Shown here one piece after another: positions 1 to 6,602 of a stretch of 9,798 nt of DNA (position 1 is the stretch's first letter; each line of letters opens with the position of its first letter). The position numbers and the translations under genes were made by a program. Under the pieces are notes generated by a model. It was not told the origin of the DNA. It searched no databases and saw only the letters and a program-made list of their open reading frames with translations. The stretch lies in assembly GCA_018067265.1 (NCBI GenBank), contig JAGPUY010000008.1:1-9798 (forward strand), given 5' to 3'. This DNA comes from Oceanihabitans sp. GTDB taxonomy: Bacteria; Bacteroidota; Bacteroidia; Flavobacteriales; Flavobacteriaceae.

Positions 1-587
1 TTTTAAATCAAAAATTCACATTCTTTTATATGGACCTAAAAGATGCTATAGCCAGTATCACTTCGGAAGATGAAGATGGTAGCATTCTATTTACACAAGA
101 CAATATAGATTACAGTAAACGATTAGGTTACCATTTAGAAAACAGTTTTATCTATAAAAACTGGAATATAGGTTTGGGTGCCACTTATTTGGGTATTACA
201 AGTACTATTAATGAATCTTTATATAATCCAACAAATTATATGTGGAGTTTAAACTTACAAGCCACATTAGCTTACAATATAGATAAGTGGGATACCACGA
301 TTAGTAGCCAACTAAAACATACCGGTAAAACACAAGGTGTATTTACCGATACGGATGGCGAATTGTTCCTTGGAGAAACCGATGCGTTTACTTGGTTAAA
401 CGCATCCATAAGAACAGATATTACACCTAGAATAAATGCAACATTAGGAGCAAGAAACCTACTAGATGTTGTAAATATAAACACTAAATCTTCTGCTGGA
501 GCACATACTGCTTCGACATCAAGTTCCAGGTTAATCGGTAATGGCCGATCCTATTTTTTAAAACTTTCGTATAATTTAAATTTTTAA
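1..587 (+). CDS. TonB-dependent outer-membrane receptor, C-terminal part (5' end outside window)
   Basis: This is the last 194 codons of an outer-membrane receptor of the TonB-dependent family. The reading frame is open to the window edge (first whole codon at base 3), so the ATG at base 30 is an internal methionine and not the start. The visible part is all beta-barrel: alternating amphipathic strands such as NWNIGLGATYLGI, a NLLDV segment typical of the penultimate strand of Bacteroidota receptors, then a GAH...GRSYFLKLSYNLNF end with the terminal phenylalanine expected for BAM-dependent insertion. The plug and TonB box lie upstream and cannot be seen. The stop is 11 bases before the HmuY-family lipoprotein gene, so the two are almost certainly co-transcribed. 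By analogy with the Porphyromonas HmuR-HmuY pair the cargo may be heme or another iron compound, but nothing in this fragment fixes the substrate. Confidence 0.9.
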   Translation, partial: LNQKFTFFYMDLKDAIASITSEDEDGSILFTQDNIDYSKRLGYHLENSFIYKNWNIGLGATYLGITSTINESLYNPTNYMWSLNLQATLAYNIDKWDTTISSQLKHTGKTQGVFTDTDGELFLGETDAFTWLNASIRTDITPRINATLGARNLLDVVNINTKSSAGAHTASTSSSRLIGNGRSYFLKLSYNLNF

Positions 588-598
588 CACTAATAATT

Positions 599-1783
599 AT
601 GACAAACAAATTTTTAACTCTGATATTAATCCTTACCACTGTACTTGTTACAAGTTGTAGTAGTGACGATAATGGTGGAAACTCAGTAACAACGACACCG
701 CCATCTTCTGGTGGAATTATTGATCCAGAAGTAGGTGGATTTAATCAACCAAATCGTGTTTTTTTCGATTTAAGCACAGGAAGCCAAGTCGCTGTAAATC
801 GCGATTCTTGGGAAATTGCTGTTTATAACGGTTCGGAAAACAGAGTCTATCTTAATAGTGCTTTGTTAGTATCTGCAGCTAAATTGGAAGGTATTACGGA
901 TATTACAACAGTAACGGAAACTACAACTTTAACATCTCCGTTAACCTTAAATGCATTAGACCCAACTTTTACACCTACCACTGTAACAGTAAATACTGTT
1001 GCTGAATTAATGGAAGGTTTACCTGTAAACTACTACCAATATGGTGATTTAAATGCTAATATTTCTTTTACGGACACTAAAGAAGGGGAATTAACAGGTA
1101 CTGCATTTGAAGAAATATCAACAACAGATAGTGAGAACAATGTGTACATTATAAACTTAGGTAACGAAATACCTACAACAAATAATGGAACAATAAACAC
1201 GACTGGAGACGCTAGAGGTTTTATGAAGATTAGAGTGTTAACAGACGGAAATAGCTACACGATTCAATATGCTGCATTAAGCAACACTACTGACTTTTCA
1301 GAACTAACGGTAAGCAAAGATAGCAACTACAACCTTACTACTGTAAGCTTAACGGATGAGCAAATTGCAACCTTAGAACCAATATCTTCTAATTGGGATA
1401 TTGATTTTGGTGGTGTATTTTCTTATTATGGTCAGCAAGGTACTTTAGCTGCAGGTTTAACGTATTCGGATTATACATTACACAATACGCTTGGTGGTGT
1501 TGGCTTATATGAGATTACTGTTGAAGATGACACAACCCCTAATTATACGAACTTCACATACGATAATATTACGGAAGCAAGTTTTGTTTACAATGATCGT
1601 ACTATTGTAGGCAGTGGTTGGAGAAGTGTAGATTATATGACTGGGGAAACATCTGTAAGAGAAGACAGGTACTACATTATCAAGGATACGGACGACAATT
1701 ACTATAAGCTAAGATTCACAGCAGTGGAAAGCCAAACAGGAGAAAGAGGTTATCCACAGTTTCAATATGAATTATTACAATAA
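599..1783 (+). CDS. HmuY-family surface lipoprotein
   Basis: This is a 394-residue lipoprotein. The signal peptide ends in a lipobox (LVTSC, Cys20), followed by SSDDNGG. That acidic patch just after the cysteine resembles the Bacteroidota lipoprotein export signal, so the protein probably faces the cell exterior. The mature part shows HmuY-family hallmarks: VFFDLSTG and SWEIAV (residues 54-75), a second SNWDIDFGG (264-272), then GSGWRSVDYMTG (338-349) and the ending RYYIIKDTDDNYYKLRFTA (357-375), GERGYPQFQYELLQ. The two W(D/E)I segments suggest two related halves, and the protein is clearly longer than P. gingivalis HmuY (about 216 residues). HmuY proteins capture heme and pass it to a partner receptor, and the gene directly follows a TonB-dependent receptor. 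Only one histidine (His295) is present, so bis-histidine heme binding as in P. gingivalis is not possible. The ligand is therefore uncertain. Confidence 0.85.
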   Translation: MTNKFLTLILILTTVLVTSCSSDDNGGNSVTTTPPSSGGIIDPEVGGFNQPNRVFFDLSTGSQVAVNRDSWEIAVYNGSENRVYLNSALLVSAAKLEGITDITTVTETTTLTSPLTLNALDPTFTPTTVTVNTVAELMEGLPVNYYQYGDLNANISFTDTKEGELTGTAFEEISTTDSENNVYIINLGNEIPTTNNGTINTTGDARGFMKIRVLTDGNSYTIQYAALSNTTDFSELTVSKDSNYNLTTVSLTDEQIATLEPISSNWDIDFGGVFSYYGQQGTLAAGLTYSDYTLHNTLGGVGLYEITVEDDTTPNYTNFTYDNITEASFVYNDRTIVGSGWRSVDYMTGETSVREDRYYIIKDTDDNYYKLRFTAVESQTGERGYPQFQYELLQ

Positions 1784-1824
1784 ACATTCTTAATATTTTA
1801 TAACATTAGTCTATTATAAAAACG

Positions 1825-1852
1825 AAAAGCCACTCTTTCAAGAGTGGCTTTT
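1825..1852. terminator. Bidirectional intrinsic terminator
   Basis: A perfect 12-bp stem (AAAAGCCACTCT at 1825-1836 pairing with 1841-1852) closes a four-base TTCA loop. On the plus strand it is followed by GTTTTTAT. On the minus strand the continuation is CGTTTTTATA, so each strand has a T-run after the hairpin. It sits 42 bases past the hmuY-family stop and 27 bases past the stop of the carbonic anhydrase on the other strand, so it can end both convergent transcription units. Confidence 0.92.
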
Positions 1853-1878
1853 GTTTTTATTTATCGCTTCGTGTCCAA

Positions 1879-2505
1879 TTAATCTAAATGATATATTTCT
1901 CTAATATCATTTAGGATTCTTTCAAAATCTATTTTTAAATCTATTAGTTTTCCTGTATGAATATCAAATACCCAACCATGTACTATTAAACCTCTACCAC
2001 GAACTGCTTTTTGAATAGCAGCCGTTTTAATAAGGTTAACACATTGTTCTTGTACATTTAATTCGATTAAACGTTCGTATTTTTTTTCTTCCTCTTCAAT
2101 CGCATTCAGTTCTTCGTTATGAATACGGTATACATCGCGAATGTTACGCAACCACGGATTTAATAAACCTAGATCTGCAGATTGCATAGCCGCTTTTACT
2201 CCACCACAACCATAATGCCCGCAAACAACAACATGATTTACTTTTAAATGCTCTACAGCATACTCCACAACAGACATCGCGTTTAAATCGGTACCAATCA
2301 CCATATTAGCAATGTTACGGTGTACAAAAGCATCACCAGGACCTAATCCCATTAATTCTTCTGCTGTAACTCTACTATCGGAGCAACCAATAAATAACAA
2401 CTCCGGTTTTTGTCCTTCGCCTAATTTATCAAAATAGGAGTCGTCTTCATTTAACTTCGACTTTATCCACGTTTTATTATTTTCAAATACGATATCTAGA
2501 TTCAT
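1879..2505 (-). CDS. can: Beta-carbonic anhydrase A (E. coli Can-like)
   Basis: A cytosolic zinc enzyme of 208 residues that interconverts CO2 and bicarbonate. The zinc ligands and catalytic dyad are intact: CSDSR gives Cys41, Asp43 and Arg45, and GHYGCGG gives His97 and Cys100. HRNIAN at 62-67 and HGWVFDIHTGKL near 176-186 are further type II beta-class motifs, and residue numbering is only one off E. coli Can. There is no signal peptide. By eye, the Trp39 and Tyr181 that line the inhibitory non-catalytic bicarbonate site in the H. influenzae enzyme correspond to Phe38 and Phe180 here, while Arg63 is kept. It is the last gene of the six-gene unit, starting 10 bases after the stop of SulP transporter A and ending just before the shared terminator. 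It probably works directly with that permease by converting imported bicarbonate or trapping leaked CO2. Confidence 0.95.
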   Translation of the reverse strand: MNLDIVFENNKTWIKSKLNEDDSYFDKLGEGQKPELLFIGCSDSRVTAEELMGLGPGDAFVHRNIANMVIGTDLNAMSVVEYAVEHLKVNHVVVCGHYGCGGVKAAMQSADLGLLNPWLRNIRDVYRIHNEELNAIEEEEKKYERLIELNVQEQCVNLIKTAAIQKAVRGRGLIVHGWVFDIHTGKLIDLKIDFERILNDIREIYHLD

Positions 2506-2515
2506 TTTTTAAAAT

Positions 2516-4381
2516 TTAGTTTTCGTCTTTTACGTTATCTTTTACCCATTTCACACAACTATCAAAGGTCTTAAAAATATGTTCTTTAGGAATAAGATTT
2601 GGAATAATATCAATGCGTTCCATCATATAACTCGGTTGCTTTAATAGCCCAACAAACAATACTTGAATCTTCTTTTTTGACAAATCCTGTAGCACATCTT
2701 CCATGGCATACAGTCCAGATTGATCCATATATTGCATACGTCCTAAACGAATAATAACCGTTTTAGCTGTAGAAGGAATTTGATCTGCTAAGCTTTGAAA
2801 ATCACTTGTAGACCCAAAAAACAAAGGTCCTTTTAGATGTTTAATAAAAACTTCTTCTTTTAATTTTTCAGGAAAAACAGCTTCATCTGCCCAAGCTTTT
2901 TCTTTCTTTAAAGACTTCACATCGGATCGTTGCGCAGTTAAATCTCCGATTTTTTTCATAAACATAAGAGAAGCAATTATTAACCCAATACCAACGGCAT
3001 ATACTAAATTCCAAAAAGTAGATAATAGCAATACAACTAACATAATTAAAACTTCAGAACTCATTTTAAATGGTCCAATTTTCATGTCTCTTGGTAAACT
3101 TGGTATGGCTTTTAAACCTTTATAATCCATCACACCAATACCAACAGTTACTAGAATACCAGCTAAAACAGCCGCAGGAATTCTGGATGCAATTGGCGCT
3201 AAAACTAATAAAATAAACAATAACATAATACCAGCAATCATTCCAGAAAGCTTTGTTTTACCACCAGAATTAATATTAACAACGGTTCTAATAGTTGCTC
3301 CAGCTCCTGGTAAACCACCAAATATTGCTGCTATACTATTACCAACACCTTGTCCGATAAGTTCTTTATTAGGCTTATGTTTTGTTTTGGTCATATTATC
3401 AGCAACCACACTCGTTAATAAAGAGTCAATGGCTCCTAATAACGCTAAAGTTAAAGCTGTAAAAATATAAGGGGTTATACTAGTAATACTAAAATTGGTA
3501 AAAATCTCTAAATTAGGAATTGGTAAGCCTGTAGGTATTTCTTCAATAGGTCTATAATCTAAACCAAAACCAATGGCTACTCCAGACATAACTACTAAAG
3601 CGACAAGCGTGCTTGGAACTGCAGTTGTAATGCGTTTAAATCCGTAAATAATAAATATCGTTCCAAGCGCAAGAATAAGCTCTAACCAATTAATTTGCTG
3701 AATCGCTTTTGGTAACGATTTCAATGCACCTAAAACACCAGAAGCTTCATTAGAAGCAAGTGTTTTAGATTCTTTTAAGATATCTTCTGCGGTAATTTTA
3801 CTTCCTCTATCTATGGTTTCTTTAAAATCTTCTAAAACTAGAATACCTTCTCCAGCTTCTTCTTTTAATATATTTTCAAGAATAAGTTCTTCCGCTTGTG
3901 GTTTAAATTGTTCCACAAAAACTACATCTTCTTTAGGATAATACCCTAATGCTGGAAGAATTTGCGTGATTAAAATAATAACTCCAATGGCTGTCATAAA
4001 TCCGGAAACCACAGGATAGGGAATGTATTTTATATACTTCCCAAAACCGAGAACTCCAAGCCCAACCTGAAATAACCCTGCTAATAAAAACACAGTTAAA
4101 ATTGCTGGTAAAGCTTTAGAAACATCGCCATCATTTAAGGCTATAATTCCTGCAATAACAACCATACTTACCGCTGTCATTGGCGCAGTTGGTCCAGAGA
4201 TTTGTGTATTAGTACCGCCAAAAAGCGCAGCAAAGAAACTTAAAAAAATCGCACCATAGAGTCCAGCACTTGGACCCAAACCTGATGACACACCAAATGC
4301 TAATGCTAATGGTAATGCAACAATTCCTGCTGTGATACCTCCAAAAGCATCTCCTTTAAAATTGGAAAAAAATTTTTTCAT
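2516..4381 (-). CDS. SulP-family anion/bicarbonate permease A with STAS domain
   Basis: An inner-membrane permease of 621 residues: an N-terminal SulP transport domain (about 10-475) and a C-terminal cytosolic STAS domain (about 510-617). SulP marks include GGITAGIVALPLALAFG (residues 14-30), SGPTAPM (62-68), GAIDSLLTSVVADNMT (316-331) and GGLPGAGATIRTVVNINSGGKTKLSG (355-380). Asp319, Thr323 and Thr363 have the same spacing as Asp258, Thr262 and Thr302 recalled as the Na+/bicarbonate site of cyanobacterial BicA. That makes Na+-coupled bicarbonate uptake a better guess than sulfate. The STAS domain keeps DQSG (553-556), with the serine that is phosphorylated in anti-sigma-antagonist STAS proteins. 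An unusual charged insert of about 80 residues (150-232) follows the fifth membrane segment and should face the periplasm. Carbonic anhydrase A follows 10 bases downstream. Substrate is inferred from homology and context, not proven. Confidence 0.9.
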   Translation of the reverse strand: MKKFFSNFKGDAFGGITAGIVALPLALAFGVSSGLGPSAGLYGAIFLSFFAALFGGTNTQISGPTAPMTAVSMVVIAGIIALNDGDVSKALPAILTVFLLAGLFQVGLGVLGFGKYIKYIPYPVVSGFMTAIGVIILITQILPALGYYPKEDVVFVEQFKPQAEELILENILKEEAGEGILVLEDFKETIDRGSKITAEDILKESKTLASNEASGVLGALKSLPKAIQQINWLELILALGTIFIIYGFKRITTAVPSTLVALVVMSGVAIGFGLDYRPIEEIPTGLPIPNLEIFTNFSITSITPYIFTALTLALLGAIDSLLTSVVADNMTKTKHKPNKELIGQGVGNSIAAIFGGLPGAGATIRTVVNINSGGKTKLSGMIAGIMLLFILLVLAPIASRIPAAVLAGILVTVGIGVMDYKGLKAIPSLPRDMKIGPFKMSSEVLIMLVVLLLSTFWNLVYAVGIGLIIASLMFMKKIGDLTAQRSDVKSLKKEKAWADEAVFPEKLKEEVFIKHLKGPLFFGSTSDFQSLADQIPSTAKTVIIRLGRMQYMDQSGLYAMEDVLQDLSKKKIQVLFVGLLKQPSYMMERIDIIPNLIPKEHIFKTFDSCVKWVKDNVKDEN

Positions 4382-4460
4382 ATTTTAATATTTTAGTTTC
4401 GTTTGTTTTTGTTTGTTTTACAAAATACCTTTTTTCTATTTACTTTAAAAGGAATTTATA
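4382..4460 (-). other. 79-base intergenic leader of permease A with direct repeat
   Basis: This is the only sizeable gap inside the six-gene unit. Read on the minus strand it is an A-rich leader containing two adjacent 10-base copies (plus-strand GTTTGTTTTT at 4401-4410 and GTTTGTTTTA at 4411-4420). Upstream of these is TATTTTG at about 4422-4428, one base short of the Bacteroidota TAnnTTTG -7 box. An internal promoter for permease A and carbonic anhydrase A is possible but not well supported. No terminator hairpin is visible, so read-through from the genes upstream is likely. Confidence 0.4.
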
Positions 4461-5129
4461 TTAGAAGTTTACAAATGCAATTATATTTATTTGATCTCTT
4501 CCTGAATTTTCAAAAAACTGATTCATATAACCTAATTCTAATTTTAAGTTTTCTGAAAATCTATATCCTAATCCACCATATACTCTGTTTCTATCGAAAA
4601 CATCCGATTCTGTATTTAAAAATACTTCATTATATGCCGAAAGATATAAAGGATTTTTGCCTTCTTTTTTATTTGAAAGCGGATAATTAAAGCCCAAAAA
4701 ATATCGCAGTCTCATTTTAAAATCGGCTTCGACAAAACGTTGCTCAAAACGATAACGATGGTTCAATTTAAGCTTCCCTATATTTTGTTTGGACGTAAAT
4801 TGCTGAAAAATACGATGTTCATTTACCGTTGCCTTTTCATCGGTGTTTCCAATATAATTTTCAGATAAAATATAACCATATCCTAAAAGGATGTTATTTT
4901 TACTTTCGTTAAAAGTATAACCTAAACCTGTTCTTAGTAATAGTTGTTCTAAATCGCCTACCGCATCATAATTTCTATATTGCACTTCGTGATGCATATT
5001 CCAGGTATTGTTTAATTTTTTGTTTCCAATATAAATTAACCAATTTCCTAAATTACTATCTTGACTTGTAGCAATAAAAGGCAACACCAATATACCTATT
5101 AGTGTTGCCATAAAAGTCTTCTTTTTCAT
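4461..5129 (-). CDS. DUF2490 family predicted outer-membrane beta-barrel protein
   Basis: A 222-residue protein with a signal peptide (residues 1 to about 22, MKKKTFMATLIGILVLPFIA then TSQDSN). The mature part is made of amphipathic strands rich in Tyr, Arg and Glu. Segments typical of DUF2490 are GNWLIYIGNKKL (28-39), MHHEVQYRNYD (45-55), NEHRIFQQF (103-111), HRYRFEQRF (124-132), RLRYFLGFNY (140-149), NRVYGGLGYRF (181-191) and LELGYMNQFFE (197-207). The chain ends INIIAFVNF, and a terminal phenylalanine after a strand is the usual outer-membrane barrel signal. No biochemical function is established for the family. Its place between carbonic anhydrase B (21 bases upstream) and permease A (79 bases downstream) suggests a role in passage of small inorganic ions across the outer membrane. 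That is inference only. Confidence 0.85.
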   Translation of the reverse strand: MKKKTFMATLIGILVLPFIATSQDSNLGNWLIYIGNKKLNNTWNMHHEVQYRNYDAVGDLEQLLLRTGLGYTFNESKNNILLGYGYILSENYIGNTDEKATVNEHRIFQQFTSKQNIGKLKLNHRYRFEQRFVEADFKMRLRYFLGFNYPLSNKKEGKNPLYLSAYNEVFLNTESDVFDRNRVYGGLGYRFSENLKLELGYMNQFFENSGRDQINIIAFVNF

Positions 5130-5150
5130 AAAAGCTTTTATACTATTTTA

Positions 5151-5777
5151 TTAATAAAAGTTTACCGCACCTGTATTTACATCATACATCGCTCCAATAA
5201 TTTTAATTTCACCCTTTTTTTCCATTTCGGTAAGTATCGGACTTTCCGCATGAATTCTATCGATCATTAATTGTACATTCATGTGCGATACCTCATCTAC
5301 AAACGCTAAATTTTTAGAGCTTCTTAAGCTTTCGTCTTTAGGTTCTGTAACGGCATTAACTGCTGGTGTAATTTTTTGAATTAATTTGGTAAGGTTACCC
5401 ATTTCGGCATGGTCACAAGCTCCTTTTACGGCGCCACAACTTGTATGTCCTAAAACAACAATAAGTTCTGTACCTGCTAATTTACATGCAAATTCCATAC
5501 TCCCTAAAATATCTTCATTCACAATATTCCCTGCTACACGCACGCTAAAAATATCTCCTAATCCTTGGTCAAAAACCAATTCTGCAGACACACGTGAATC
5601 GATACAACTTAAAATAGTTGCAAATGGAAATTGCCCGTCACTAGTATCATTTACTTGCTCTAAAAGGTTACGATTCGCTTTTAAATTATCTTGAAATCTT
5701 TGATTTCCTTCTTTTAAATATTGCAATGACTTTTCAGGTGTCATCGTTGCTTGTGTCTCTCTTGTATGCGCTTTCAT
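5151..5777 (-). CDS. Beta-carbonic anhydrase B
   Basis: A second beta-class carbonic anhydrase, also 208 residues but clearly not a recent duplicate of anhydrase A. Zinc ligands and dyad are complete: CIDSR (Cys58, Asp60, Arg62) and GHTSCGAVKGA (His111, Cys114). RVAGNIVNEDILGSMEFA (80-97) and the ending IIGAMYDVNTGAVNFY are typical of the second common bacterial beta-CA group. There is an N-terminal extension (helical, NQRFQDNLKANRNLLEQV at 25-42) and no signal peptide, so it should be cytosolic. The chosen start (MKAHTRETQ) is the first in frame after the USP gene; Met12 is an alternative and would shorten the protein by 11 residues. It starts 13 bases after the universal stress protein gene and ends 21 bases before the DUF2490 gene. 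It probably interconverts CO2 and bicarbonate for the same transport system. Confidence 0.94.
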   Translation of the reverse strand: MKAHTRETQATMTPEKSLQYLKEGNQRFQDNLKANRNLLEQVNDTSDGQFPFATILSCIDSRVSAELVFDQGLGDIFSVRVAGNIVNEDILGSMEFACKLAGTELIVVLGHTSCGAVKGACDHAEMGNLTKLIQKITPAVNAVTEPKDESLRSSKNLAFVDEVSHMNVQLMIDRIHAESPILTEMEKKGEIKIIGAMYDVNTGAVNFY

Positions 5778-5790
5778 AAGTTTTAATTTA

Positions 5791-6597
5791 TTAGAATACT
5801 AGTTTTGTAGTATCTGGATTTTTTTCTCCGGTTAATAATAAGGATACATTCAGTGTATTTATAATGTCTCTCTTTGTTTTGTTGTTTTTATCTAAACACA
5901 TCAAGTTTATTTTATTTTTTGATACGTATTTAGATACACTTTCTAATGCTTTATCACTTTGCTCAAAAACATATTCCAAAGTATTTTTAATAGCAGTGGC
6001 ATCCACTACAGAACTACTATTCGCTGCTTTAACGATATGGAATGTCTTAATTGGTACTTTTGTTTTATTAATTAATTCTTCAATATCCTTTATGTCTAAG
6101 GTTTTATCTATAGTATTTAAAACCCCTAATGCCACTTCTTCATTTGGTTGCAGCGCATCTTGACCTCCTGTAATCATAACTGGACCTTTATGCGTTTTTA
6201 AAACAAATTCTGTGATATTGTCTCCTATAAAGTTAAGTTTTTTTGCTTTCCTTTTACCAAGCACTATAATATCTGGTTTATGTTCTTGTATATAACTTTC
6301 AATTTCATGCTTTAAATTACCAAAAGATAATTTATAATCTATAGGCATGTCAAACTCCTGACTTACAGGTTTTACTATACTTTCTATTTGTTTATCTGTA
6401 ATTAGATGCTTTTCATTAATAGAACGCATAGTAGACAACTGATTATCTCTTTCTACTATTTCTGTTGGTCTTTTTATATGAAATAAGGTTATTTCACCAC
6501 CAACCATTTTTGCCAAACTTACCGTACTTTTTAAATCTAAATCTGTCGTTTTTTTTAAATCGGAAAGCAGTAATATTTTGTATTTATTATTTTTCAT
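5791..6597 (-). CDS. Tandem universal stress protein (UspA-like), degenerate nucleotide motif
   Basis: A cytosolic protein of 268 residues with two UspA folds in a row. The first (about 5-143) is clear: YKILLLSDLKKTTDLDL, GGEITLFHIKRP (33-44) and DIIVLGKRKAKKL to GPVMITGG (109-145). The second (about 154-256) is weak: EVALGVLNTIDKT, KTFHIVKAA, NLMCLDKNNK and SLLLTGEKN. The family ATP-binding pattern G-2x-G-9x-G-S/T is broken in domain 1: Gly114 is followed by Lys117 in place of the second glycine, and Asp126 follows Gly125 where Ser/Thr is expected. ATP binding is therefore doubtful. The gene starts 6 bases from the end of SulP permease B and ends 13 bases before carbonic anhydrase B, which points to a regulatory or sensory partner of the transport genes. 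That role is inferred only from position. Confidence 0.86.
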   Translation of the reverse strand: MKNNKYKILLLSDLKKTTDLDLKSTVSLAKMVGGEITLFHIKRPTEIVERDNQLSTMRSINEKHLITDKQIESIVKPVSQEFDMPIDYKLSFGNLKHEIESYIQEHKPDIIVLGKRKAKKLNFIGDNITEFVLKTHKGPVMITGGQDALQPNEEVALGVLNTIDKTLDIKDIEELINKTKVPIKTFHIVKAANSSSVVDATAIKNTLEYVFEQSDKALESVSKYVSKNKINLMCLDKNNKTKRDIINTLNVSLLLTGEKNPDTTKLVF

Positions 6598-6602
6598 AGG
6601 AT

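Noticed and set aside
30..587. ATG at base 30 as the start of a short independent gene
   Set aside because: The frame is open back to the window edge and the upstream codons continue the barrel sequence, so this is an internal methionine of a receptor cut by the window.
2516..4381. Sulfate permease as the function of the SulP genes
   Set aside because: No sulfate assimilation gene is nearby, both permeases are in one operon with carbonic anhydrases, and permease A has the BicA-type residues; bicarbonate fits better, though sulfate cannot be excluded from sequence alone.
4403..4690. Plus-strand open frame rich in Leu, Phe and Ile across the DUF2490 3' end
   Set aside because: It overlaps the well-supported DUF2490 gene on the other strand, and the hydrophobic composition is just the reverse of AT-rich coding and intergenic sequence.
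5386..5694. Plus-strand open frame opposite carbonic anhydrase B
   Set aside because: It lies wholly antisense to a gene with intact catalytic motifs, has no recognisable protein features and no start signals; a shadow frame.
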